Assembly: GCA_041392065.1 (NCBI GenBank)
Contig: JAWKMU010000003.1
Location: 62,001-126,000 of the forward strand
DNA length: 64,000 bases
Direction of reading: 5' to 3'
Source: CAJQLB01 sp041392065
GTDB lineage: Bacteria > Bacteroidota > Bacteroidia > Flavobacteriales > Flavobacteriaceae
In this document: positions 51,851 to 60,724 of the stretch, in pieces
Position numbering within the stretch: the stretch's first letter is position 1
Layout: every line of letters begins with the position of its first letter
The notes under the pieces: generated by a model
Database searches by the model: none
The model's input: the letters and a program-made list of their open reading frames with translations, nothing else
What the model was told of the DNA's origin: nothing
Program-made: the position numbers and the translations under genes

Positions 51851-53359
51851 ATGTCAAAAGTTACAGGTAAAGTTGCACAAATAGTAGGTCCAGTTATCGA
51901 TGTTGAATTTGGTTCTGGAACTGAACTTCCAAAAATTTATGATTCGTTAGAAATTAAAAGACCTGATGGTTCTACATTAGTACTTGAAGTACAGTCTCAC
52001 ATTGGTGAAGATACTGTTCGTACTATTGCAATGGATTCGTCTGATGGTTTAAGTAGAGGAACTGAAGTTGTTGCAACTGGTGCTCCAATACAAATGCCTA
52101 TTGGTGATGATATTTATGGACGTCTGTTCAACGTTATTGGTGATGCTATTGATGGTCTTGGAGACTTACCTAAAGCTGGAAACGCTGGTTTACCAATACA
52201 CAGAGAAGCACCAAAATTTGAAGATTTATCAACTTCTACTGAAGTTTTATTTACAGGTATTAAAGTAATCGACCTTATTGAGCCTTACGCAAAAGGTGGT
52301 AAAATTGGTTTATTTGGTGGTGCCGGAGTAGGTAAAACAGTATTAATCCAAGAGTTGATTAACAATATTGCTAAAGGACATGGTGGGCTTTCAGTATTTG
52401 CTGGAGTTGGAGAAAGAACTCGTGAAGGAAATGATCTTTTAAGAGAGATGTTAGAGTCTGGAATTATTCGCTATGGTGAAGATTTTATGCACTCTATGGA
52501 AGAAGGTGGATGGGATTTATCAAAAGTTGATAAAAACAAAATGAAAGAATCGAAAGCTACGTTCGTATTCGGTCAGATGAATGAGCCTCCTGGAGCGCGT
52601 GCTCGTGTTGCTTTATCAGGTTTAACTATTGCTGAATATTTCCGTGATGGAGCTGGTGAAGGTCAAGGTAAAGACGTACTTTTCTTCGTAGATAATATCT
52701 TCCGTTTCACACAAGCTGGTTCTGAGGTATCTGCATTACTTGGTCGTATGCCATCAGCTGTAGGTTACCAACCAACATTAGCAACAGAAATGGGTGCAAT
52801 GCAAGAGCGTATTACTTCAACAAAAAGAGGTTCTATTACTTCTGTACAAGCAGTATATGTGCCTGCGGATGACTTAACAGATCCTGCACCTGCAACTACT
52901 TTTGCTCACTTAGATGCAACCACAGTATTATCTCGTAAAATTGCTGAATTAGGTATTTATCCTGCAGTAGATCCATTAGATTCTACATCACGTATTTTAA
53001 CAAAAGAAATTTTAGGAGCAGATCATTATAACTGTGCTCAAAGAGTAAAAGAGTTATTACAACGCTATAAAGAATTACAAGATATTATCGCTATTCTTGG
53101 TATGGAAGAATTATCAGAAGACGATAAACTTGCAGTAGGTAGAGCTAGACGTGTACAACGTTTCTTATCACAACCATTCCATGTAGCAGAACAGTTTACA
53201 GGAATTCCAGGTGTATTAGTAGATATTAAAGAAACTATTAAAGGATTTAACATGATTATGGATGGTGAATTAGATCACTTACCAGAAGCAGCGTTTAACC
53301 TTAAAGGATCTATTGAAGAAGCCATTGAAGCTGGAGAAAAAATGCTTGCTGAAGCATAA
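51851..53359 (+). CDS. atpD: F-type ATP synthase subunit beta
   Basis: A 502-residue catalytic subunit of the F1 sector. The P-loop is GKIGLFGGAGVGKTVLIQEL. AGVGERTREGNDLLREM, RARVALSGLTIAEYFRDGAG, LFFVDNIFRFTQAGSEVSAL and LGRMPSAVGYQPTLATEMGA are all present. The length is slightly above the E. coli protein. In this lineage atpD and atpC commonly stand apart from the other F1Fo genes, which is the case here since no further atp gene is present. Confidence 0.98.
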   Translation: MSKVTGKVAQIVGPVIDVEFGSGTELPKIYDSLEIKRPDGSTLVLEVQSHIGEDTVRTIAMDSSDGLSRGTEVVATGAPIQMPIGDDIYGRLFNVIGDAIDGLGDLPKAGNAGLPIHREAPKFEDLSTSTEVLFTGIKVIDLIEPYAKGGKIGLFGGAGVGKTVLIQELINNIAKGHGGLSVFAGVGERTREGNDLLREMLESGIIRYGEDFMHSMEEGGWDLSKVDKNKMKESKATFVFGQMNEPPGARARVALSGLTIAEYFRDGAGEGQGKDVLFFVDNIFRFTQAGSEVSALLGRMPSAVGYQPTLATEMGAMQERITSTKRGSITSVQAVYVPADDLTDPAPATTFAHLDATTVLSRKIAELGIYPAVDPLDSTSRILTKEILGADHYNCAQRVKELLQRYKELQDIIAILGMEELSEDDKLAVGRARRVQRFLSQPFHVAEQFTGIPGVLVDIKETIKGFNMIMDGELDHLPEAAFNLKGSIEEAIEAGEKMLAEA

Positions 53360-53387
53360 ATCATTTGATAATTATCAATTATAAAAG

Positions 53388-53663
53388 ATGTATTTAGAAA
53401 TTGTATCACCAGAAGCCACTTTACTTAGCTCAGAAATAGATTCTGTTGTTGTTCCTGGAGTTAACGGTGAGTTTGAAATGTTGAAAGATCACGCTCCAAT
53501 AGTTTCATTACTAAAAGAAGGCTATGTAAAAGTTAATGGTAATATTAAGCTTGGAGAAGACGTTGAAGATAAATTTACCAAAACAGATAAAGGTGTTTCT
53601 TTAGCTATTAGCTCAGGTACTATTGAAATGAAAGACAATAAAGTAATTATCTTAGCTGATTAA
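53388..53663 (+). CDS. atpC: F-type ATP synthase subunit epsilon (short form)
   Basis: A 91-residue protein that covers the N-terminal beta-sandwich of the epsilon subunit: YLEIVSPEATLLSSEIDSVV, VPGVNGEFEMLKDHAPIVSL and LAISSGTIEMKDNKVIILAD. The C-terminal two-helix domain found in E. coli (about 138 residues in all), which can inhibit ATP hydrolysis, is absent. Short epsilon proteins are usual in this phylum as far as I recall. It starts 28 bp after atpD and is followed by a strong terminator. Confidence 0.93.
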   Translation: MYLEIVSPEATLLSSEIDSVVVPGVNGEFEMLKDHAPIVSLLKEGYVKVNGNIKLGEDVEDKFTKTDKGVSLAISSGTIEMKDNKVIILAD

Positions 53664-53686
53664 TCACTTTATTTCTAAATAAGATT

Positions 53687-53718
53687 AAAAAACGCGAAGC
53701 AGATGCTTCGCGTTTTTT
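53687..53718. terminator. Bidirectional terminator after atpC
   Basis: A perfect 14-bp stem, AAAAAACGCGAAGC (53687-53700) with GCTTCGCGTTTTTT (53705-53718), and a 4-base loop. It also ends the convergent NagX-like gene. Confidence 0.92.
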
Positions 53719-53722
53719 ATTG

Positions 53723-54820
53723 CTATACTTTTATAAAAATTTTCTGCTTATACATTATATAACTAAGCCATAAATAGAACAAAATAACTACAAGCGCATA
53801 TAATAAGGATGACATCTTATCAATTAAAAAATTGTGTTCAAAAAAAGTTGAATACAGCCAAGAGTGAATACGTTTATCTTCTCCTATCTTAGTTAAATAA
53901 AATGTCTTTGCAATAAAACCTGATAAAAAGAATATAGTAATTGCGTTCATTCCAGCGTATTTAAATATAGCGCCAAACTCAATCTTTTTTACATCTTGTA
54001 TGTAATAAATCATGGCGAGAATTAATGTTGCCCAACCACTTGATACTATCACATAGCTACTGCTCCATAAAGCCTTGTTTAATGGGAACCAATAGCTCCA
54101 AACATAACCTACCACTAATAACAGCACAGAAATAATAACAAGCTTTGCAGCTTTATTTGTTATGTTACTACTTAGCAATCTTCCAATTAAAATTCCTGAA
54201 AGACATGTTGTTATTGCTGGTAATGAACTCATCAAACCTTCAGGGTCGTAGTCATCCTTCCACATGTGTTCTCCAAGAACATTAAAATCTATATACATTG
54301 CCCAATTATTAGGAGCTCTATCAAAAGTTGGCAGACTTCCGTCTGGTAATGGTATAAATCCAAGTAGTATAAAATAACCCATTAGTATGCTTAAAGCAAT
54401 ACCTAATAATACCTTCCAATTACAATTTAAGTAGAGTATTGCTGAAACTAAAAACACCAATCCAATTCTTTGCAAAACACCAGGAATCCTTACTACTTCT
54501 AAACTCTTGAAAAAAGGAAAATAGGGTAAAAACCAAGCAAGAAAAAAACCTAAAGCTAACAATTTGATACTTCTAATGACTATCTTTTTGTAAATAGATT
54601 TAGAAGCAGATTTGTTTTTATAAGATAAATGAATGGAAATACCGACAATAAATAAAAAGAAAGGAAAAATAAGATCTGTTGGTGTTAGTCCATGCCATTC
54701 TGCATGAAGTAAAGGTGCATAAACGTGACTCCAACTTCCAGGATTGTTTACCAAGATCATGGCGACAATGGTTAATCCTCTAAACAAATCGACCGATTCT
54801 ATTCGCTTAGAGATTTCCAT
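53723..54820 (-). CDS. Heparan-alpha-glucosaminide N-acetyltransferase-like membrane protein (NagX-like)
   Basis: A 365-residue inner-membrane protein with about ten hydrophobic segments. The N-terminus RIESVDLFRGLTIVAMILVN followed by NPGSWSHVYAPLLHAEWHGL and TPTDLIFPFFLFIVGISIHL is the signature of the DUF5009/HGSNAT group, in which a His (as in LLHAEWHG) takes part in transfer of an acetyl group across the membrane. Bacterial NagX proteins are linked to N-acetylglucosamine use. It starts 4 bp after the symporter gene and is the last gene of the cluster. Confidence 0.85.
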   Translation of the reverse strand: MEISKRIESVDLFRGLTIVAMILVNNPGSWSHVYAPLLHAEWHGLTPTDLIFPFFLFIVGISIHLSYKNKSASKSIYKKIVIRSIKLLALGFFLAWFLPYFPFFKSLEVVRIPGVLQRIGLVFLVSAILYLNCNWKVLLGIALSILMGYFILLGFIPLPDGSLPTFDRAPNNWAMYIDFNVLGEHMWKDDYDPEGLMSSLPAITTCLSGILIGRLLSSNITNKAAKLVIISVLLLVVGYVWSYWFPLNKALWSSSYVIVSSGWATLILAMIYYIQDVKKIEFGAIFKYAGMNAITIFFLSGFIAKTFYLTKIGEDKRIHSWLYSTFFEHNFLIDKMSSLLYALVVILFYLWLSYIMYKQKIFIKV

Positions 54821-54824
54821 ACCA

Positions 54825-56636
54825 TTAAAGAATTTTAGCTTTTATATTATTCCATAACTTGATGAGAATAAATCCAGAAACAATTGCAACTCCTAATAAT
54901 ATTAAAGCTTTTGAGTAATCGCCATAAATAAAGTTTCCTGTGGCAAACATAATGCTATATATAAATACGCAGCCAACTAGCATTGCAACAATTCCAGATG
55001 GAACACTCCAACCTTCATTGTTGTCTACAATTTCTATATTCTCAGCTTTAGCTTCATTAACAACCTTACTCCATCCTGGGCCTCCAGGTTGAATTTTTTT
55101 GTAAAAGTTTTGAAGTACACCTTTACTCTCTGGTTGTGTTAAATAAGTTACTGAAATCCAAACAATAGTGGTTACCAAAACTATAAATGGAAATTTTGCC
55201 CAAGATGGCATTAACGCTCCTTCTCCAAAAAGTATTTCGCCAAGCGATGTAAATGCAATAAGAATGGAAACTATTCCGGAAACAAACATGGCAGAAATTT
55301 CACTCCAAGCATTTATACGCCACCAAAACCATCTTAAAATAAAAATCAACCCTGTTCCTGCACCAAACATTAAAATAATATCAAAAAGTTGAAGCGCATT
55401 AGTTAGCACTAAAGCAAATAATGCACTACAAACCATTAAAATAACGGTTGATAAACGTCCAACAAAAACCAATTGCTTATCTGTTGCATTTTTATTGATT
55501 TGCTGTTTGTAGAAGTCATTCACAATATAAGATGCTCCCCAATTTAAATGCGTTGAAATGGTACTCATATAAGCCGCAACCAAAGATGCTAATACTAAAC
55601 CAAGTAAACCACTTGGCAGTTTTGTAAGCATAGCTGAATAGGCTAAATCATGTCCTAATTTATCTTCTGTAACATTTGGAAATGCTTCTTGAATACTCAT
55701 TAAATCTGGAAATACAACCAACGAAGCCAAAGCCACAATAATCCAAGGCCAAGGACGTAATGCATAATGCATAATGTTAAAAAAGAAAGTGGCTCCAATA
55801 GCATGATTTTCATTTTTTGCTGCTAACATTCGTTGTGCAATGTAACCTCCTCCTCCAGGTTCAGCTCCAGGATACCACGAACTCCACCATTGCACTGCTA
55901 ACGGAATAATCAACAAAGTTATTAATGCTTCCTTATTGGTAAAATCTGGTAGTATATTTAATTTATCTGCTACATTTTCATGTTGAAGCAGGTTTTCCAA
56001 TCCACCTACTTCTGGAAGCCCAACCAGATAATAGGCTGCGCCAAAAGCTCCAGCCATTGCTGTGAAAAACAAAATAAAATCTGTATAAACAACGCCTTTA
56101 AATCCTCCCAATGCACTAAACACAACTGTAATCACTCCAGCATAAACTACTGTTTCCCATGGCTGTAATCCTAGCATAACGCTTCCAATTTTAATGGCTG
56201 CAAGCGTAACGCCAGCCATAGCTAGAATATTAAAAATAATCCCTAAGTAAATAGATCTGAAACTTCTTAAAAATTTAGCTGGAGCTCCTCCATAACGTAA
56301 TTCATAAAATTCTATGTCTGTATTTACTTTAGATTTTCGCCAAAGCTTTGCGTACACAAAAACCGTTAATAGTCCTGTAATTAAAAATGCCCACCAAACC
56401 CAATTCCCTGAAACACCATTGGTTCTTACTATATCTGTTACCAGATTTGGTGTGTCAGTTGAAAAGGTTGTAGCTACCATTGAGACTCCAAGTAACCACC
56501 AAGGCATACTTCTTCCTGAAAGAAAATATTCAACAGAGCTTTTTCCAGATTGTTTTGAAACATAAATTCCTATAAAAAGTGTGATTACAAAAAAGACAAT
56601 AATAAGTGCAATATCGAATGTGGATAAATTAACCAT
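54825..56636 (-). CDS. Sodium:solute symporter family transporter
   Basis: A 603-residue inner-membrane protein with about 14 hydrophobic segments of the SSS/SGLT family. Typical phrases are VEYFLSGRSMPWWLLGVSMV, ATTFSTDTPNLVTDIVRTNG, VVFSALGGFKGVVYTDFILF and LVLASLVAAYMSTISTHLNW, the last being the conserved Na+-site region. Its place before a NagX-like gene suggests uptake of a sugar or amino sugar, but this is inferred. It starts 9 bp after the GNAT gene. Confidence 0.9.
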   Translation of the reverse strand: MVNLSTFDIALIIVFFVITLFIGIYVSKQSGKSSVEYFLSGRSMPWWLLGVSMVATTFSTDTPNLVTDIVRTNGVSGNWVWWAFLITGLLTVFVYAKLWRKSKVNTDIEFYELRYGGAPAKFLRSFRSIYLGIIFNILAMAGVTLAAIKIGSVMLGLQPWETVVYAGVITVVFSALGGFKGVVYTDFILFFTAMAGAFGAAYYLVGLPEVGGLENLLQHENVADKLNILPDFTNKEALITLLIIPLAVQWWSSWYPGAEPGGGGYIAQRMLAAKNENHAIGATFFFNIMHYALRPWPWIIVALASLVVFPDLMSIQEAFPNVTEDKLGHDLAYSAMLTKLPSGLLGLVLASLVAAYMSTISTHLNWGASYIVNDFYKQQINKNATDKQLVFVGRLSTVILMVCSALFALVLTNALQLFDIILMFGAGTGLIFILRWFWWRINAWSEISAMFVSGIVSILIAFTSLGEILFGEGALMPSWAKFPFIVLVTTIVWISVTYLTQPESKGVLQNFYKKIQPGGPGWSKVVNEAKAENIEIVDNNEGWSVPSGIVAMLVGCVFIYSIMFATGNFIYGDYSKALILLGVAIVSGFILIKLWNNIKAKIL

Positions 56637-56645
56637 AAATAAAAA

Positions 56646-57197
56646 TTAGTTGTTTGTTTTTATATCCCAACTTAAAATTTCCCAATTTTGATTGTTAGAA
56701 CGATATGAATATAAGACTTTAAATCCAATTGCTTTATGTGCATTCATTGACCTTGTGTTTTTAATGTCAACTTCGGTAATAATCACGTCATATTTTAATT
56801 TCATTTGAGACCTCATAAAATCATAAAGCCCTTTAAATATACCTTGCATTCTATATTGTTTGTCAATACAAATTTGACCCATCACAATGTAGTTTGTGTT
56901 AGACGAAATATTCATTTCTATTTTGTTGAACATTGGAGTTAACACTTTAATATCATTTTTAAAAGTCTTATCCATAGACAAAGCATAGCCAACCACTTTA
57001 TCATTGTGCATTGCGATAGTATGAGCGCATATATCATTCATTTGTTTTAAAATTTCAAATGAATGTTTTGCAGTTACAAACCCTTCTTTAATGCTTTCTT
57101 CTTCTGAGATTGATTCAGGACTATTTATTTGTTGAAGCTGAAGAATTTGGTTTAATTCTGAGATAGATTCGGCTTTTTTATAGATGATATTTTGCAT
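56646..57197 (-). CDS. GNAT family N-acetyltransferase
   Basis: A 183-residue cytosolic protein. The acetyl-CoA-binding region is YIVMGQICIDKQYRMQGIFK followed by GLYDFMRSQMKLKYD (an R/QxxGxx/A-type loop, QYRMQGIF), and the C-terminal motif is ITEVDIKNTRSMNAHKAIGF. The acceptor is unknown. It starts 9 bp after umuD and ends 9 bp before the symporter gene, so it is most likely in the same transcript as umuC and umuD. Confidence 0.85.
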   Translation of the reverse strand: MQNIIYKKAESISELNQILQLQQINSPESISEEESIKEGFVTAKHSFEILKQMNDICAHTIAMHNDKVVGYALSMDKTFKNDIKVLTPMFNKIEMNISSNTNYIVMGQICIDKQYRMQGIFKGLYDFMRSQMKLKYDVIITEVDIKNTRSMNAHKAIGFKVLYSYRSNNQNWEILSWDIKTNN

Positions 57198-57206
57198 AAG
57201 AATGCT

Positions 57207-57644
57207 CTATACTTTTTTAATCACATTGGTGACAATTCCCCAAATAACAAGGTTGTTTTCTTCTGAAACTTCTATAGGTTTATAATTCGGATTTTCTGGA
57301 AGCAACCAAACCCCTTCTTTAGTTACTTTCAATCGTTTTACAGTAAACTCACCATCTAAAAAGCATACAGCAATTTTATTGTGAGCTGGCTCTAAGCTTC
57401 TGTCTATTACTAATAAATCGTTGTCATCTAATCCTGCTCCAATCATAGATTGTCCTGAAACACGAGCAAAAAAAGTAGCTTCTTTGTTTTTTATAAGCTC
57501 ATCGTCTAAGGATAGGCGCTCTTCTTTAAAATCATCTGCTGGAGAGGGAAATCCTGCTGAAATTCCTGTATCAACAAGTATAGCTCCTATGCTATTTGTT
57601 TCTTTAGGTGTGAAAAAAGTCAGGTTTTGAGGTAATTTTGTCAT
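57207..57644 (-). CDS. umuD: UmuD-like self-cleaving subunit of DNA polymerase V
   Basis: A 145-residue S24 peptidase-family protein. The cleavage site is Ala30-Gly31 (GISAGFPSPADDF). The catalytic Ser66 is in ARVSGQSMIGAGLDDNDLL and the catalytic Lys103 in CFLDGEFTVKRLKVTKEG, the same 37-residue spacing as Ser60-Lys97 in E. coli UmuD. After RecA-aided self-cleavage it forms Pol V with UmuC. It has no DNA-binding domain, so it is not a LexA repressor. It starts at the last base of the umuC stop codon and is downstream of umuC, the reverse of the E. coli order. Confidence 0.92.
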   Translation of the reverse strand: MTKLPQNLTFFTPKETNSIGAILVDTGISAGFPSPADDFKEERLSLDDELIKNKEATFFARVSGQSMIGAGLDDNDLLVIDRSLEPAHNKIAVCFLDGEFTVKRLKVTKEGVWLLPENPNYKPIEVSEENNLVIWGIVTNVIKKV

Positions 57645-58900
57645 TATTTTACTTTAATAATATCATTAATATTTGTTGTATATCTTGGAGATAATCGTTC
57701 TTGCCGCATTTTCCAAGTGCGTTTTAAATCTTGATTACCAAATTTTATTTTATAATCCTTGTACTTCTTATTTATCCCATCAATAGCAGTCATTAAGGGT
57801 TTATGCTTTGGGTTTTCGTGCTCAAACATATCGAGTTGATGATTGTATGTTGGCACAATACCAGTCACAATAACTCCAGCACGTTTGTATTTAATACCTT
57901 CCTTGAAAATGGACGAAACAGCTTCAACAGCATGCTTGCATATGGTTAATGATGAATCTGTTGGATATGAAAATTTTACTACTCTGCTGGCGCGATGCTG
58001 TTCTAAATCTTTTTTATGCCTATCACTACTTAACATTACAATAATCATGTGACAACTGGATTCTTGTTTGCGTAGTTTTTCGGCACAACTTGTTGCAAAT
58101 GTTGAAATGCGTTCTTTTATGTTTTCAATATCAGAAAAGGTATATTCAAAACTTCGAGTTGTCGCAATGGCTCGTTTAGATTTTATTTCGTCTAATGAAA
58201 TTTTTGAAATCCCTTCTAAATCTTTTTTAAGCTTCCATTCTGTGATTGAAAAATTTTTTCTGACCCAATCATCAGACAATTGTGTAAAATTAAAAGCGTT
58301 TTTACATCCTTTAGATTTTAACCTTTTTTGCAAGGCTCTGCCTATTCCCCAAACATCTTCCAATTTTATCCATTTAAGGGCTTTTAGGCGTTTCTCTTCA
58401 GAATCAATCACATAAACCCCTTTGGTTTCATTAGGAAATTTTCTGGCTATTTTATTAGCCACTTTACTCAAGGCTTTAGTTGGTGCTATACCAACACAAA
58501 CTGGAATACCTGTCCATTTTAAAACGCGTTGTCTTATCTGGTTTCCGTAATCAGTAAAGTTATAATTATCAAATCCTTTAAACTCTAAAAAAGATTCATC
58601 TATACTATATACCTCAACATCTGGCGTAAATTGCTGTAAGATAGACATAACGCGACTACTCATATCGCCATACAAAGGATAGTTTGATGACAGTACTTTT
58701 ATGTTATTTGCTTTGCAAAACCCTTCCCATTTAAAAATTGGTGCTCCAAAAGGGAGCTGTAATGTCTTAGCCTCGTCGCTCATAGAAATAACACAACCAT
58801 CATTATTGCTTAAAATAGCAACTGGTTGATTTTGCAAACTTGGGTTAAAAACACGTTCACAGGAAGCATAAAAATTATTACAATCTACTAAAGCATACAT
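57644..58900 (-). CDS. umuC: UmuC-like Y-family DNA polymerase
   Basis: A 418-residue translesion polymerase. Catalytic residues are visible: Asp6 in LVDCNNFYASCERVF, and Asp101-Glu102 in VEVYSIDESFLEFKGF, the same positions as in E. coli UmuC. GIPVCVGIAPTKALSKVANK and DVWGIGRALQKRLKSKGCKN (the thumb helix-hairpin-helix) follow, then the little finger region and a UmuC-type C-terminal extension (TYNHQLDMFEHENPKHKPLM). It is the first gene of a five-gene minus-strand cluster. No exact TAnnTTTG and no SOS box I can recognise lies upstream. Confidence 0.95.
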   Translation of the reverse strand: MYALVDCNNFYASCERVFNPSLQNQPVAILSNNDGCVISMSDEAKTLQLPFGAPIFKWEGFCKANNIKVLSSNYPLYGDMSSRVMSILQQFTPDVEVYSIDESFLEFKGFDNYNFTDYGNQIRQRVLKWTGIPVCVGIAPTKALSKVANKIARKFPNETKGVYVIDSEEKRLKALKWIKLEDVWGIGRALQKRLKSKGCKNAFNFTQLSDDWVRKNFSITEWKLKKDLEGISKISLDEIKSKRAIATTRSFEYTFSDIENIKERISTFATSCAEKLRKQESSCHMIIVMLSSDRHKKDLEQHRASRVVKFSYPTDSSLTICKHAVEAVSSIFKEGIKYKRAGVIVTGIVPTYNHQLDMFEHENPKHKPLMTAIDGINKKYKDYKIKFGNQDLKRTWKMRQERLSPRYTTNINDIIKVK

Positions 58901-59123
58901 GTTTTAAAATTACATTTTTTGCTTTAGATTTCAGTAGAAATTTTGACTCAATCAAAGAATAATTTTGTGATTCCAAAAACTTTAATATCTCATAACGATT
59001 ACATAATATAATTCCACTTAAGTATCTCTACTTTTACAATGCTATTAATCAATTTTTTTAAAAGGAAATTTTAAAGAGGCTGTTGTGTTTGCAATGGTCT
59101 TTTTATTTTAATAAAAACAACAA

Positions 59124-59155
59124 ATAAAAAAAGTCCAACATTTCTGCTGGACTTT
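59124..59155 (-). terminator. Terminator after tRNA-Asn
   Basis: On the minus strand an 11-bp stem, AAAGTCCAGCA with TGTTGGACTTT (one G-T pair), a GAAA loop and then seven T. It lies 8 bp after the tRNA 3' end. The remaining DNA to umuC (58901-59123) is AT-rich with nothing else I can support. Confidence 0.85.
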
Positions 59156-59162
59156 CTCTTTG

Positions 59163-59236
59163 CTCCCCCTCTTGGGCTCGAACCAAGGACCCTTTGATTA
59201 ACAGTCAAATGCTCTAACCAACTGAGCTAAGGAGGA
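59163..59236 (-). tRNA. tRNA-Asn (GUU)
   Basis: 74 bases. The acceptor stem is TCCTCCT with AGGGGGA (one G-U pair), discriminator G. The anticodon stem TTTGA/TCAAA encloses the loop CTGTTAA with anticodon GTT. The T arm has the GGTTCGAGCC phrase. The 3' CCA is not encoded (CAA follows the discriminator). Confidence 0.95.
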
Positions 59237-59307
59237 GTGTTTTTCACTTTTGCGAGTGCAAATATAAATATATTTTAAAATACCACAACTATAATTAATA
59301 AAAAACT

Positions 59308-60648
59308 CTAATTAAAAATAGCCTTAAAAATATCGTTACCATTGGCAAAAAGTACTAAAGCAATTAATATGAAAAAGCCTACCATTTGTGCATACTCCAT
59401 AAACTTATCGCTTGGCTTTCTGCCTGATACCATTTCATATAATAAGAACATAACATGACCTCCATCTAAAGCAGGAATAGGAAGCAGGTTCAGTACACCA
59501 AGCATTATAGACAAAAATGCTGTTAAATTCCAGAATTCTTGCCAACTCCAAGTATCAGGAAAAATATCGAAAATGGCTTTAAACCCTCCAACGCCTTTGT
59601 ATGCTCCTGTACTTGGACTAAAAATTAACTTTAACTGCGTCCAATAACCCGAAATTTGGTCTTTAAACTTTGTTAAACCAACTCCAATGCTTTCCCCAAA
59701 ATTGTATTCTTTTTTAATAATATCATAATAATCTAATCGTTCAATGTCACTTAAGTTTCCACCAGGATAAATACCCAATTTGCCATTTTCGTCCACTTTA
59801 AGTTCGCGAGTAATTGTTTCTTCATCGCGTAATAATTCTACTTGAACCGTTTGATTTTTTAACGACTCTAAACTGTTTCCTACCTGATCATAATACTTTA
59901 AAGGGTTTCCATTTACAGTTAAGATAACATCATCTTTCTTTAAATCTACAGATTTATTTAACGAGGAGTCTGAAACACGATCAACAATAAAAGGATAACG
60001 CAATTCAAAAAAGGTTCTGCTTTTGCTTCCACTCAATTGACCTAAAAAATCTTCAGGCAATTTAATTTCTTGTGTGTCTCCATCTCTTTCGATGGTTACT
60101 ACTTGTGCTTCAAGTAAGTATTTCTTTAAATCAGAATAATTAACAATTTCATTCTCATTTATGGCTACAATTTTATCACCAGTTTTAAAGCCATAATCCA
60201 CTAAAAGAGGATTTTCAATCCAATAACCATCTTCAATACTATCAGCTGTAATATCAATATCACCATAACCAAAAGCTAAGAAAATATAAATGATAGCAGC
60301 CAATATAAAATTAACCGTTACACCACCAAGCATAATGATAAGTCTTTGCCAAGCAGGCTTAGAGCGAAATTCCCATGGTTGTGGCGGTTTTGCCATTTGC
60401 TCTTTATCCATACTTTCATCTATCATTCCAGAGATTTTTACATAGCCTCCTAATGGCAACCAACCAATTCCATAAACGGTTTCACCTATTTTCTTCTTAA
60501 AAAGCGAGTATTTAATATCAAAAAATAAGTAGAATTTTTCTACTCTGGTCTTAAATAATTTTGCAGGTATAAAGTGTCCTAACTCGTGTAAAACGATTAG
60601 TAACGATAAGCTCAATAAAAATTGAGAAATTTTAATTACAAACTCCAT
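59308..60648 (-). CDS. rseP: RIP metalloprotease RseP
   Basis: A 446-residue inner-membrane site-2 protease. The zinc motif HELGH is at residues 21-25 (LIVLHELGHFIPAKLF). GIGWLPLGGYVKISGMID is the following conserved loop, and the second active-site motif is GVLNLLPIPALDGGHVMFLL near the C-terminus. PDZ-like regions lie between about residues 130 and 310. RseP cleaves anti-sigma factors and remnant signal peptides in the membrane. No rseA-like or dxr gene is adjacent. Confidence 0.95.
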   Translation of the reverse strand: MEFVIKISQFLLSLSLLIVLHELGHFIPAKLFKTRVEKFYLFFDIKYSLFKKKIGETVYGIGWLPLGGYVKISGMIDESMDKEQMAKPPQPWEFRSKPAWQRLIIMLGGVTVNFILAAIIYIFLAFGYGDIDITADSIEDGYWIENPLLVDYGFKTGDKIVAINENEIVNYSDLKKYLLEAQVVTIERDGDTQEIKLPEDFLGQLSGSKSRTFFELRYPFIVDRVSDSSLNKSVDLKKDDVILTVNGNPLKYYDQVGNSLESLKNQTVQVELLRDEETITRELKVDENGKLGIYPGGNLSDIERLDYYDIIKKEYNFGESIGVGLTKFKDQISGYWTQLKLIFSPSTGAYKGVGGFKAIFDIFPDTWSWQEFWNLTAFLSIMLGVLNLLPIPALDGGHVMFLLYEMVSGRKPSDKFMEYAQMVGFFILIALVLFANGNDIFKAIFN

Positions 60649-60676
60649 GTATCTTTAGTCAAAAAAAATTAACGCA

Positions 60677-60684
60677 CAAAAGTA
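60677..60684 (-). promoter_or_regulatory. Bacteroidota -7 promoter element for rseP
   Basis: The minus strand reads TACTTTTG, an exact match, 28 bp before the rseP ATG. Confidence 0.65.
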
Positions 60685-60724
60685 AAGTTTTAATACAACA
60701 ATAGAAAACTAAATATTTAGAGTG

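Noticed and set aside
59041..59123. A possible regulatory RNA or riboswitch between umuC and tRNA-Asn
   Set aside because: Apart from the tRNA terminator the DNA is AT-rich without a stable fold or a known motif.
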